A stretch of DNA of 64,000 nt from Anisus vortex (GCA_949126835.1 OX421498.1:626501-690500); one strand, 5' to 3'. Positions 53,171 through 63,475 are shown, numbered from the stretch's first letter. Numbers and translations: made by a program. The notes: generated from the sequence alone by a model not told the origin.

Positions 53171-54993
53171 ATAAACGGTAACGGTAAGCGGCAGCGGTGA
53201 ACGGCAGCGGTGTACGGCAAATACTAAACTACAACATAATGAAATGCTTCCACAAAACCAAATCTTAGAAGGTAAAGTCTGATTTTCAAATTGTCAACTC
53301 TCTCATGCAAACTATTCAGCAAACTATTCAACCAGTCAACCTGGTCATAAAATCGTTAGAGAGAACGCTAAAACATCTCTCAGAAAATATATGATTTGCT
53401 GGTGGATGGCAGAATTTAATGGACGATTTCTAAAGATATTAATCAAGATGTAATCAACACTGTATAAAGCCATATTCAGGGTAACAGGAAACAGAGACAC
53501 TGCAGCAAGACTTGTAAAAGTCAGTAGATACATAGGCGGCACAACAGGCAACAAAAAGGTGGGTGCACGTGGCGCTCTACATCTCAACCCACATTACATT
53601 TTTCAAAGGTGCCGACGCTGGAATTAATAAATTTTTTTCAAGATTATATTTGGATTACGTGGAAAGTCGAGAGCTGTCGGATGAATTTCTTTGTGATCAA
53701 TCGTTGATCATGAAAAATTGAATTATCACGCATGAAACATTTTTAAACAAAACAGCTTCTGAATCGAGACTCTGTAATATTTTACAATACGCTATGAAGT
53801 GAAGCAATGACGTCACACAAGATGGCGGACACTAGATAAACAAGATGGCGGACACTAGTTCAACTAGAGGTCAACACGTGTGTGTGTGAGATCCGAAGGT
53901 AACAAGGCAATCATCAACGCATAGTATTCACTTAGTCATACTTTGTGGAATACCAAGACCTTATTGAAGACAGATTGTACTCTAACGTACATTAATTCAA
54001 GAGATTCGTTTACATTATGCGAATTATAGCTATCTCGCTATACAGTAAAGTTAATTTGAATTAATGTGATGGAGATTGTGTTAATTAATTTAAATCATTC
54101 GTACCTGGATTAACGTCATGAAGTATGTGTTAGTTAAAATTTAAGCTACTATTAGACCATTCACTTGGATCAAATGGATTAACTTCATCGTCAAGAAGAT
54201 TCATTGTGTTACTTAAATACTATTTAAGTTTGATATAATTAACATTTATTTTAATATTATACATGTTAAATGATTCTTTGATAGGGTAATTTCTGTTAGC
54301 TGTATTGACTTGTTTGTTTTTGTTCAAATATTGAAGTAAAATTATTGTCTTTGTCAATGTTGATAAATATTGTGATTCTAGTGTGAACATTTCCTCTATC
54401 ACTGTTGTCCATGCAGCATTTGTGTCCTTAATTAAGATTGTGTTGTGTTTCATTTACTTTAGTTATACATAATTGTTGTGTTGTGTTTAATTTATTTTAG
54501 TTATACATAATTGTTGTTTTGTTTTGTTTTTTAAATATAATTAATATTATTGGTTCAAGATAACCACTATTATTTCTGATAGATTCTTGATAGTAACAAT
54601 AACTATCAATTGTTTATAAATATAATTTATGCAAAGGTAAATATTTATGTACACACTATAGAAAATAGTAAATAAGGCATTTTTACAAATATAATAATTG
54701 ACAATAGTCAACATTTACATACAAGTAAAGTAAATTGAAAAATAAGAAGAGAAAATAATTTATCAATCAAAATATTATGCTTTGCATTGTTCCAATTCCA
54801 AAATGCTTTCAATTATAATAGCATAGTGAATAGAAATAATAGTATTGCAATTGTTTAGCTTCAACTTAATAATACATGGTCTACATAATAATTATAAGAA
54901 TTACATTGTGAATGTACACTCTATAAATAATAATAAATAATAGCATTGTCCTGTACAAAATAATAATTTATTGTTAATGATCAGGAATTAAAT
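53171..54993 (+). other. Long untranslated leader of the LTR element
   Basis: 1.8 kb with many stops in all frames and several upstream ATGs. 53,170-53,215 is a GGTAACGGTAAGCGGCAGCG-type repeat. 53,276-53,390 reads as a short protein-like stretch (NSLMQTIQQTIQPVN) before a stop, possibly old coding debris. Confidence 0.6.
53808..53851 (+). promoter_or_regulatory. CRE palindrome with two YY1-type motifs
   Basis: TGACGTCA (53,808-53,815) is followed by two AAGATGGCGG motifs (53,819-53,828 and 53,842-53,851) in a tandem of about 23 bp. Both match well-known consensus sites (CREB/ATF; YY1). Use as an internal promoter or enhancer is inference. Confidence 0.55.
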
Positions 54994-57900
54994 ATGGATG
55001 TAAAAGTTAAATTAATGTATGAAGAAGCTAAAGCTTTAGCTAAGGAATTTGAAATAACAGAAAAAAAAGAATTGCAAGAATTTATAGAAAAGAAAGTAAA
55101 AGAGTTAAAAAAGGAATTATCTGATAAAGAAAGAGATGAGCGTACAGAAAGTAGGTCACATGAACTTAAACAAAAAGAATTAGACAATGAACTTAAACAA
55201 AAAGAATTAGAATTAGAACTTAAACAAAAAGAAATACAATTAGAATTAGAACTTAAACAAAAAGAAATACAATTAAAACTAGACCATGAATTAGAACTAG
55301 CTAAATTGCAACAAAATAAGGTTGAGCATTCAACTAATTCATCTAATAAACATGGCGTTAGATTTAAAATGCCACCATTTGATGGAAAAGAAAAAATTTT
55401 AGATTTTTTAACTCTCTTTGAAACAACATGTAAAGGGTATAACATTCCGCAATCGGAATGGTATATTCATTTAATTCCTCAATTGAAAGACAAAGGAAGG
55501 GAAGCATTAGCTCATATTGATAAAGAGATTACTGATTACACAATAATTAGAGAACAGTTGATAAAATTTTTTATCCATTCAGAGGACTATTATAGACAAA
55601 AATTTCATTCTTTTCTATTAACTGATAAAATAGAACCAAGAGCCTTTGTCTCTGAAGTGAAATCATTCTTATTAACTTGGTTAGAACTAATCAAAATAGA
55701 CACAAAAAATCCCAATGAAATTATTGAGATGGTAGTAGTAGATAAAGTGTTACAAATGGCTTCCAAACCTTTGTTTACACATATTATGGAGAGGAAAGTA
55801 AGAAATATTGAAAATTTAATAGATGCTATCTCCAATTTTAAAGATAGTAATCCCAATGTAGAACTTACTAAACAGACTCAAACAGTAAATACCATGCAAA
55901 ATAGAAGACATAGGAGCTATTCACCTCCTAGGACAAATAGTCAATATGGTAGAAGACAAAACTATGGTAATGAAACAAATACAAACAGACAAAATCTTAG
56001 ATGTCACTTTTGTAATCGTTATGGACATATAGACAGATTTTGTGGTTTCAGAATAAAATATGTAAGTAACAGGTATAGACAAAATGAAAATAGCCAAAAT
56101 AATCAAAATTTTCAAAACAAAAACTTTCCAAGACAGAATTTTCCACAAGGAAATCAAAATCAAAATTTTACAAGACAGAATTTTCCACAAGGAAATCAAA
56201 ATCAAAACTTTACGAGACGGAATTTTCCACAAGGAAATTCTACAAATCAGCATGTTACCAATCAAAATTCTGAAAATCAAAATTTTCAGAATAGAAATAA
56301 AGGCAATACAAATAATCCCACTACTCACAGAAACAATGTAATATTTGAGAATAAAGGTCAACTGATCTTATTCCCTGCATATGTTGAGGGAATACGTACC
56401 TATTGTCTAAGGGATACTGGTTCATCTCTCACCTGTGTAGATGAGAGAATTATTCCTCCTCATAAAGCCAAAAATATCTTAAGGATAGAAACAATTAAAC
56501 TAGGTAATGGATCTATGGTTAGTTGTCCAATCACTACCATACAAATTGATACTCCTTGGCTTACAGGATATACTGAAGCAGCCATTTTAAAAAATTGTGT
56601 TGCTCCCCTAATAATAGGTAATACATATGGAGTCAAACAGGACAATAGTTTTGAAATATTTCAACAATGGATGGATCTTAAATCCACAGATTTAAACTTA
56701 AAACCTGTAATTTTGTTAGAAAATAATCAACTGGGAGATTTATCACAAGATGAATTCGGCCCTGCCTTGCAAACTGTCAGTTTTTTACAAACACTAGGCA
56801 AGTCAGACAGTAGCATTATTAATGACACACCTAATATAGATATACCTATAAACAAAGTGAAAGAAAATCTAATGCCTAAATGGAATGGTACAGAGAAATT
56901 GAATCAATATATTGAAAGGTTTGAAGAACAATGTGAAATAAATAATATACCTAAACAATTGCATGCCATATCACTGTGCAAACATTTAGAAAATCACAAA
57001 GCAATATACAATATTGCAGAGAAAGAAATCAATGACTTTCAAACATTGAAAACAAACATTTTAGCATATATTGATACTACTCAAAAGAAAACTGAAACAC
57101 AAATGAAAAAACGTGAACAGATTAGCTTAAATAGTATGCCTTTTGATGAACAAACTTTGAAAAATGAACAAAAACAAGATGAGTATATAAACAAAATTGT
57201 GTCACAACTTGGTAAAGAAAATTTTAAACAAGGACAAATGAAATTAATTAATGGAATTCTTTGTAGGATAGAAACAAAATCTGATATAACTCAAATAGTT
57301 GTGCCAAAATCTTTGACAGTGCAAATAATGAAAATTTCGCATGATAATGCATTAGCAGGTCACTTAAGTACAAAAAAAACTTGTAACAAAATCAAAAACA
57401 ACTTCTGGTGGCCTAATTTAGAAAAGGATTTGAAAACGTTCATAAAAAGTTGTTCAACATGTCTGATACATAATCAGAAAAATTCAAAACATAAAGCACC
57501 TTTACAAAAAACAGATACTGTAGACAAACCTTTTGTAAAGATAGCCATTGATATTATTGGACCTATGAAAGAAGCTAGGAATTCAAAAGCAAAATTTGCA
57601 TTAACACTCATAGATATGGGTAGTAGATGGGTGGAAGTAATCCCTCTAAGAGAAATAACCGCAGATAGAGTATGTAACTCACTATTGCCAATATTCTGCA
57701 GATTTGGATTTCCTAAAACTATATTAAGTGATAATGGTACCCAATTCAAATCCAAATTGACTCAAGCTTTTACTAAAATGCTCAACATAACACAAATTTT
57801 TAGTTCAATCTACCACCCAGAGTCAAATGGTATGGTTGAAAGGGCAAATCAAACTATAAAACAAATGTTAGCTAAGGTTTGCGAAGAACACCCTTATGAA

Positions 57901-59931
57901 TGGGATGAATTCCTACCAGCCATTCTCTTTGCTTATAGACAGGCAAAGCATGAAAGCACTGGTTACTCACCTTTTGAGTTAATCTTTGGTAGAAATGCCA
58001 ATGGTCCATTAGAGAATTTTAAAGCAGAATTACTAAAAACCAAAGAAACAAAAATGTCACCTTTTGATCTAATAAATAAGACAGAAAAACATATGCAAAC
58101 AGCATATCAATTTGCTGTGGAAAAAAACCAAGAAATTAAAGAAAAAACCATACTTAGAGAAAACATGAATAAAAACTTAAGAAAGTTAGATATAGGAAAC
58201 AAAGTACTTGTATATCTACCCATTGGTTCTGGTAATACCATGCAATGGAAAGGTCCTTATGACATTATACATAAATTGTCAGATGTTACATATAAAATTG
58301 ACATAAATGGTAGTGAAAAAATTGTTCACATCAACAATTTAAGACATTATGAAGAAAGCAATATAGTTGATACTACATCAAAAACTAATGACAAAATAGA
58401 AAACAACAATGTTATCATCGTTGAAGATGAAAATATTAAAGACATTCCAAGTAATGTTAACTACTTGTGTGGCATGACCGCAAATACAACTAATGAATTA
58501 GAGCAAATTAACTTAGATCATATTCAAAGTGTAGAAACTAAAAATAAAATTGTGAAAATATTAAACAAATTTAAAGATACAATCACAGAAACACCTGGTT
58601 TGACTAATGTCATTGAACATACAATAGAATTAACTGACAAAAAAGAGTTTAGATCAAAAGCTTATAGAATTCCACAAATGCTAGTTGAAAAAGTGGATAA
58701 AGAATTGGACCAATTAATTGAAAATAAGATTATAAACAAATCTATGTCTCAATACTCTTCACCAATGGTAATAGTAAGAAAAAAAAATGGTTCAATTAGA
58801 CTTTGCTGTGACTATCGCAAATTAAATAAAATCACAAAAATTGATCAAGAAGGGTTACCTAACATAGACAATATCATCAATACTATGGCAACTGGGAAAA
58901 TATTTTCCACTATAGACTTGACCAGAGGTTTTTGGCAAGTACCTCTAGATAAAAATTCTAAAGATTACGCAGCTTTTATCACACATAGAGGTGTGTTTAA
59001 CTGGAATGTAATGCCATTTGGTCTCATAAATAGTACTGCAACTTTCACTAAATTAATGAGAAAAATTCTTCCTCAAAGAAACAACATAATTCACTATGTG
59101 GATGATGTGTGTATATATACAGAAACTTGGGATGAACACTTGACTATTTTAGAAGAAGTCTTACAAATACTAAAAGATAACAATTTAACTGTATCCCCAA
59201 CTAAATTAAAGATAGGACAAACAGAAATTGAATTCCTGGGACATACATTTTCTAATGGCCAAGTCAAGCCAACAGAACAATTACACAAAAAGATCTTAGA
59301 AATAAAGACACCTAAAACTAAGAAAGAAGTTAGAGCACTCTTAGGTTTATTCAATTATTACAGCAAGTTTATTCCAAAATACAGTCAAATAGTTAGACCT
59401 ATCATAGATCTTACAAAAAAATTTCAACCAAATTATGTAAATTGGAATAATGAATGTGAACAATCATTCAGACAACTAGTTAATGAGTTTTCTAAAGAAC
59501 CAATTCTGGAAACTATTCAGAAAAATGATGAAATTATTTTAGCCTGTGATGCATCAAAAATAGGACTAGGTGCTTGTATTTTTAAGAAAGTAATGATAGA
59601 TTCAGAAATGGTGTACAAACCAGCATTCTATATAAGCCGTGCATTAACTAATAGTGAAAAAAATTTCAGTATATTGGAATTGGAAGGTTTATGCATAGCT
59701 TATGCTGTATTGAAATTTCAATACTATTTGTTAGGACGTAAGTTTACAATTCTCACAGATCACAAACCATTAGTAAATTTTAATGTGTCAAATGTAAATA
59801 ACAAACGCATAAACAAATATGCATTATTACTATCTGATTATCAGTTTCAGATCAAAAGCATAGTTGGAAAAGATAATCATTTGCCAGATGTGTTATCAAG
59901 ATTATCCATTTATATCCCAGATATTGAATAG
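54994..59931 (+). CDS. gag-pol: Gag-Pol polyprotein, order CA-NC-PR-IN-RT-RH
   Basis: 1,645 codons in one frame with no stop, frameshift or readthrough signal. An N-terminal charged coiled coil (ELKQKE repeats, about 57-108) leads to a capsid-like region (about 122-275). Next come a CCHC knuckle, C337-x2-C340-x4-H345-x4-C350, and Asn/Gln-rich repeats (about 375-420). The aspartic protease has DTGSS at 474. A second capsid-like block (626-696) follows. The integrase has the zinc set H783, H790, C820, C823, the core D853, D913, E949 (D-D spacing 59, D35E) and a GPY/F module with WKGPY at 1085. The reverse transcriptase comes after integrase: D1308 in STIDLTRGFWQ and YVDD at 1368-1371. RNase H has D1519, E1562/E1564 and D1589. 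Domain types are Ty3/gypsy; the order is that of Ty1/copia, as in Gmr1-like elements. All catalytic residues are present, so it may be active. Confidence 0.95.
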   Translation: MDVKVKLMYEEAKALAKEFEITEKKELQEFIEKKVKELKKELSDKERDERTESRSHELKQKELDNELKQKELELELKQKEIQLELELKQKEIQLKLDHELELAKLQQNKVEHSTNSSNKHGVRFKMPPFDGKEKILDFLTLFETTCKGYNIPQSEWYIHLIPQLKDKGREALAHIDKEITDYTIIREQLIKFFIHSEDYYRQKFHSFLLTDKIEPRAFVSEVKSFLLTWLELIKIDTKNPNEIIEMVVVDKVLQMASKPLFTHIMERKVRNIENLIDAISNFKDSNPNVELTKQTQTVNTMQNRRHRSYSPPRTNSQYGRRQNYGNETNTNRQNLRCHFCNRYGHIDRFCGFRIKYVSNRYRQNENSQNNQNFQNKNFPRQNFPQGNQNQNFTRQNFPQGNQNQNFTRRNFPQGNSTNQHVTNQNSENQNFQNRNKGNTNNPTTHRNNVIFENKGQLILFPAYVEGIRTYCLRDTGSSLTCVDERIIPPHKAKNILRIETIKLGNGSMVSCPITTIQIDTPWLTGYTEAAILKNCVAPLIIGNTYGVKQDNSFEIFQQWMDLKSTDLNLKPVILLENNQLGDLSQDEFGPALQTVSFLQTLGKSDSSIINDTPNIDIPINKVKENLMPKWNGTEKLNQYIERFEEQCEINNIPKQLHAISLCKHLENHKAIYNIAEKEINDFQTLKTNILAYIDTTQKKTETQMKKREQISLNSMPFDEQTLKNEQKQDEYINKIVSQLGKENFKQGQMKLINGILCRIETKSDITQIVVPKSLTVQIMKISHDNALAGHLSTKKTCNKIKNNFWWPNLEKDLKTFIKSCSTCLIHNQKNSKHKAPLQKTDTVDKPFVKIAIDIIGPMKEARNSKAKFALTLIDMGSRWVEVIPLREITADRVCNSLLPIFCRFGFPKTILSDNGTQFKSKLTQAFTKMLNITQIFSSIYHPESNGMVERANQTIKQMLAKVCEEHPYEWDEFLPAILFAYRQAKHESTGYSPFELIFGRNANGPLENFKAELLKTKETKMSPFDLINKTEKHMQTAYQFAVEKNQEIKEKTILRENMNKNLRKLDIGNKVLVYLPIGSGNTMQWKGPYDIIHKLSDVTYKIDINGSEKIVHINNLRHYEESNIVDTTSKTNDKIENNNVIIVEDENIKDIPSNVNYLCGMTANTTNELEQINLDHIQSVETKNKIVKILNKFKDTITETPGLTNVIEHTIELTDKKEFRSKAYRIPQMLVEKVDKELDQLIENKIINKSMSQYSSPMVIVRKKNGSIRLCCDYRKLNKITKIDQEGLPNIDNIINTMATGKIFSTIDLTRGFWQVPLDKNSKDYAAFITHRGVFNWNVMPFGLINSTATFTKLMRKILPQRNNIIHYVDDVCIYTETWDEHLTILEEVLQILKDNNLTVSPTKLKIGQTEIEFLGHTFSNGQVKPTEQLHKKILEIKTPKTKKEVRALLGLFNYYSKFIPKYSQIVRPIIDLTKKFQPNYVNWNNECEQSFRQLVNEFSKEPILETIQKNDEIILACDASKIGLGACIFKKVMIDSEMVYKPAFYISRALTNSEKNFSILELEGLCIAYAVLKFQYYLLGRKFTILTDHKPLVNFNVSNVNNKRINKYALLLSDYQFQIKSIVGKDNHLPDVLSRLSIYIPDIE

Positions 59932-60236
59932 ACAATACTGAAAGATAATTGTCTAGGACTAATGTAAAACTTGAGACTTCAGATTTTTGATCTCATAGTT
60001 AATAAGATGGTGTATAACTTCTGTAAGACACCGATGTAAATTGTTTTTATGATGATTATTTATGTTTTTATGATGATTATTTATGTTTTTTGTACTATGA
60101 TTACATGAATATTACATGACTTAATTAGATATGTTAACTATTGATATGCAACTAAACATTTCATTGATTTTTTAACAATAATTTATGTTCCCTATATATA
60201 TATTATGCAAAAATAATAATGAATTATTATTTTTTT

Positions 60237-60253
60237 CCGGGAGGGGTGAGTAA
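60237..60253 (+). promoter_or_regulatory. Polypurine tract
   Basis: GGGAGGGGTGAG ends three bases before the 3' LTR, the expected plus-strand primer position. It follows a T-run and CC. Confidence 0.7.
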
Positions 60254-60798
60254 TGCTAGTATGCACTAACATGGTCAAAGGGAAATGACTCAGTAAATAG
60301 TCAATAGTCAATAGTATAGTACAAGAGTTATGGGGACTGGGAAGAATGTGAATATCACAAATCTAGTTGGTTCTACTGCGTCGTAGCTATACAAAGCATG
60401 CTTTCCACGTTTTACATGTCTGAGTCTGATCACGGGGTTTTAGATGTCTCAGTCTGATCACGGGGGGTAAAGGACCGGAGAATAGTCAGTTGAATTGAAT
60501 ATCCAGCAGCGTTTAGACGTATACGCTAGACTCGGAATTATATCACATTTTATCAGAATACTATTTCATTCTTGGACTTATATTATATTATATGATTGTT
60601 GGATGTACTGTGAATAATGTATTGTGAGTATTAATAAATAGATATATATATTGCTGCAAAGATTTGAATTATCAAGTGTGTTAAACATACTGTGAAAATA
60701 GTATTAAAGAAACATTTAACTCAACTCAAGCAACTCAATCAACTCATGATTCTATTAGCCTACGAAGAACAATAATAATTAAAATAGAATCAATAACA
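60254..60798 (+). repeat. 3' LTR
   Basis: 545 bp, identical by eye to 52,614-53,158. It is followed by the target duplicate GACAT. Confidence 0.97.
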
Positions 60799-60803
60799 GA
60801 CAT

Positions 60804-60891
60804 GACAAAAATAGAATCACAAATTCTATTAAACAAGATCTACAACAAAAAAAACCAAGACAAAAAAAAACTGGGAGCAAGTCGTCATCGG
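60804..60891 (+). repeat. Dispersed repeat R3, right half
   Basis: Continues the R3 sequence interrupted at 52,613 (AAAATAGAATCACAAATTC to GTCGTCATCGG), matching 48,775-48,861. Confidence 0.85.
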
Positions 60892-60919
60892 GGGAGTAAG
60901 ACATATATTTCGACATGTA

Positions 60920-61140
60920 CGACATGTTGTTTTAGGTCGCCCCTGTCTGCGTAGTCCATTGAGCGGCCGCCATCTGATTGCCGTGCAGGGTAGCCGATGA
61001 TCAGGTTTGTGGATTATGTGGCCCGCATACGTGAGGCGACATTCGGTGGCTGATGTAGACAGTGGACAGTTTTCGTTAGGCGATAAACTTCTTCATTCGT
61101 AACCCGGTTTCTATAAGTGATCCTAAGTATGCGTCTGAGG
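60920..61140 (-). pseudogene. RTE-type LINE ORF fragment, distal half
   Basis: On the minus strand, directly after the hAT-like insertion, the sequence reads LRRILRITYRNRVTNEEVY, the segment that follows the final RT region in RTE-like LINEs. Decayed codons then reach about 60,930. Stops are present. It joins the fragment at 62,255-62,585 once the insertion is removed. Confidence 0.65.
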
Positions 61141-62254
61141 CATAGGTTCTCAACGGGGGCGATATCGCCCCCCGGGGGACGGTGAGAAACTTTAGGGGGG
61201 CGCTGACATTCCCGGGGGCGATTGGGGGGCGGTGAAGGGCAAGTGGGCGGTACAAACGTACCTATTATATTTTAACACCTCAGCTATTTGAATCGATTAG
61301 TTTTTGGATGAAATGTGATGTAAACGTAATAGCTGCTAAATATCTGATACCCCCCAACAGTATGCCTACATATTATTATATTAATAAGAAATAGGAATCG
61401 CAGTGACTTTTCGGTGAAGTAGGGGTATGTATTTGGCAAATATAGTGTGCTACCGGCTGGTCCTGTGGTTGGTTCACCGGACTGTCAACCCTGCTGACCG
61501 ATCACTGTCGCCTAACATATGCTAATATTAATGATGTTTTGATCTCAGTTTTACCGAGATGGTCTTTAATGTGTTCTAAACAATGAGACGAGGACCACGA
61601 GGATGATATTGTTAAGCGGTATAGATAAGTAGTAATCATGCAAACTGGGTAGTTATTGTAATGCTTGAAAATATACATATAAATTCTTTAGTCATATAAT
61701 ACTTAGATAATTTTCAAATACTTTTTACAGTTTGATCATTTCAAAGTTATAAATTGTAAGCCATTTATTTTTTATAAAAGAAAAAAAAACAGAAATATTA
61801 GCTAAAATAAAACGGGCTAATTATCTCCCTTTAACTAAAAAAATGTTTCCATATTTGATTCAATGGTGATGCCAAACAAGGTCTGTTTTGTAATATAACA
61901 AATAGTACTGATTATTCGACCTAAGGCTTTTGCAACCAAACTTGAAACGAAAATAGACTAATTGCTAGCAACACACCAGGCAAACGATTCGCATTAATAT
62001 TGATTTATTTAAACCTTTTGTTAAGGCAATTTTTTGATCTATTAATTCTTACAATATGTTTCCTTTTCAGTTTTATTTTAGATAAAGATAATTGATCACA
62101 CAAAAAGTCTAGTCGGCTAAAAAAATTGCGAAACTATAGTCCAGATGGGTGGAAGGGGGGGGGGAGTGGGGACTAAAAGAAAGTTGGGGGGTGGGCGGTG
62201 AGCGGAAAAAAAATGTAAAAGGGGGCGGTGAGCCGAAAAAGGTTGAGAACCTAT
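61141..62254. mobile_element. hAT-like non-autonomous element, 1.1 kb
   Basis: Perfect 13-14 bp inverted ends (CATAGGTTCTCAAC and GTTGAGAACCTAT) continue into G/C-rich subterminal blocks with GGGGGCG and GGGCGGTGAG on both sides. CTGAGG flanks it, best read as an 8-bp duplication (GTCTGAGG against GGCTGAGG). No ORF. The interior 61,605-61,905 is shared with element B (45.2-45.5 kb). Confidence 0.8.
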
Positions 62255-62590
62255 GGCTGAGGCATCTTTGGTGAAATGCGTTGAGTTTCCGGTCGCTTAA
62301 CACTGTCTTCCTCCAAGTTTCACTCGTGTAGAGGGCGGTTGGGACTACTATGGCATTGAAGACGCGTATCTTTGTTTTGTGCGCGACTGATGTAGAGTTC
62401 CAGAGCGGGTGCAGCTTTTGGAAGACAGCGAACGCTTTGCCAATGACGAGTCACTGGTTGCACTAATGGTACTGCCTAGGTACGTGAATTCTTCTTCGAC
62501 GTGTTTTCCGTTAATGGAAATAGGGGGTTGGGGTGCTAATGTACCCAAAGCGAAGGATCATCGTTTTCTCATCGCTGATTTGTAGGCATA
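62255..62590 (-). pseudogene. RTE-type LINE ORF fragment, proximal half
   Basis: On the minus strand it encodes APQPPISINGKHVEEEFTYL then GSTISATSD, the thumb-region motif of RTE-like reverse transcriptases. After a frame change come FQKLHPLWNS and LSDRKLNAFHQRCL. It is interrupted at the LRR position by the hAT-like element. It is a different, older LINE from the intact one at 23.3 kb. Confidence 0.7.
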
Positions 62591-63029
62591 TATAAAAAAA
62601 AATTATCGTTAATAGGTAGTCTATATAAGGCAGGGGAAAAAATGGTTTGGGAACAGATATTATGGCAATATGATATAATCATCTCATTAGACATTATATA
62701 ATGATTCAATTTTTTTATTATTTTTTCCTCGTGTCTATTTGTGAACAGCTTTTCATGCTCCCATCAATGTTTATTAAAATGCTTTCACCAGGAAAAAATA
62801 CGTGGGCAAAAAATAATAATAATAAAGTTTATGAATTTCAAGTTCATTAACTCTAAGAAAATTGATTCAAATTCGATAGTCGGGCAGAAATATTAACAAC
62901 CATTTACTGTTGGATACAAATTTTGTTTTATTCTAAAATACCGTTGTTTAGGTTATTGTTATATATAACGCCATTATACTAGAATATACATGATATGTAT
63001 GGGACGCATAAACTAAAGAAAACATTTAA
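62591..63029. other. AT-rich intergenic stretch
   Basis: No feature recognised. Confidence 0.4.
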
Positions 63030-63475
63030 AAAATTCAGAAAAGAGCTGCAAGATTCTTTACTAGCGAGTATTCACAACTGACAAGAGTAACGCCGACAGT
63101 TAAATCACTAAACCTAGAAACACTAGAGGACAGAAGGGTCAAGAGTAAAGTAGTAATAATACATAAGCCATCAAACTATAATTTAGAATTACAAACCAAA
63201 TAACAACCCCTTGCAATGCTAATATAATCATAAAGACAAAACACTTTTCTTGTCCCTTTTGCGAAAACAAATGCATATAAGTAGGCCTACACTTTATTCC
63301 TTAGTGGCATTCGGGCATGGAATGGGTTGCCTAAACAAAACGGGAAAGCCAGTAACTTAACAGCATTTAAAAACTTTAATAAATATGCAAAACTAGACTC
63401 GGATCACGGATGAGCGCAGGTCGCAATAATTTTATTTATAGAAGGAGCGTCTGTAATATATAAGATAAGATTATA
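63030..63475 (+). pseudogene. LINE ORF2 3' end (12.2-kb family), most complete copy
   Basis: Reads AARFFTSEYSQLTRVTPTVK, SLNLETLEDRRVKSKVVII and then a decayed tail with a GMGCLNK-like frame. The 3' UTR has AAAACTAGACTCGGATCACG, GATGAGCGCAGGTCGCAATA and a TATAAGATAAGA end. It joins LETLE to EDRR without interruption, so it is the reference for the split copy at 12.5-14.9 kb. Stops and shifts make it non-functional. Confidence 0.75.

Larger units (their letters stand above)
52614..60798 (+). mobile_element. Complete Ty3/gypsy-type LTR retrotransposon, Gmr1-like order
   Basis: 8,185 bp, bounded by GACAT target duplications (52,609-52,613 and 60,799-60,803). It has identical 545-bp LTRs (TG...CA), a primer-binding site, a 1.8-kb leader, one Gag-Pol ORF and a purine-rich tract before the 3' LTR. 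There is no envelope ORF; only about 320 nt separate the stop from the 3' LTR. It sits inside repeat R3. Confidence 0.95.

Noticed and set aside
54981..55445. 154-codon antisense frame opposite Gag
   Set aside because: Mirror of the AAA/GAA-rich coiled-coil coding sequence; no independent support.
59932..60253. Envelope gene for the LTR element
   Set aside because: Only about 320 nt of stop-rich sequence separate RNase H from the 3' LTR.
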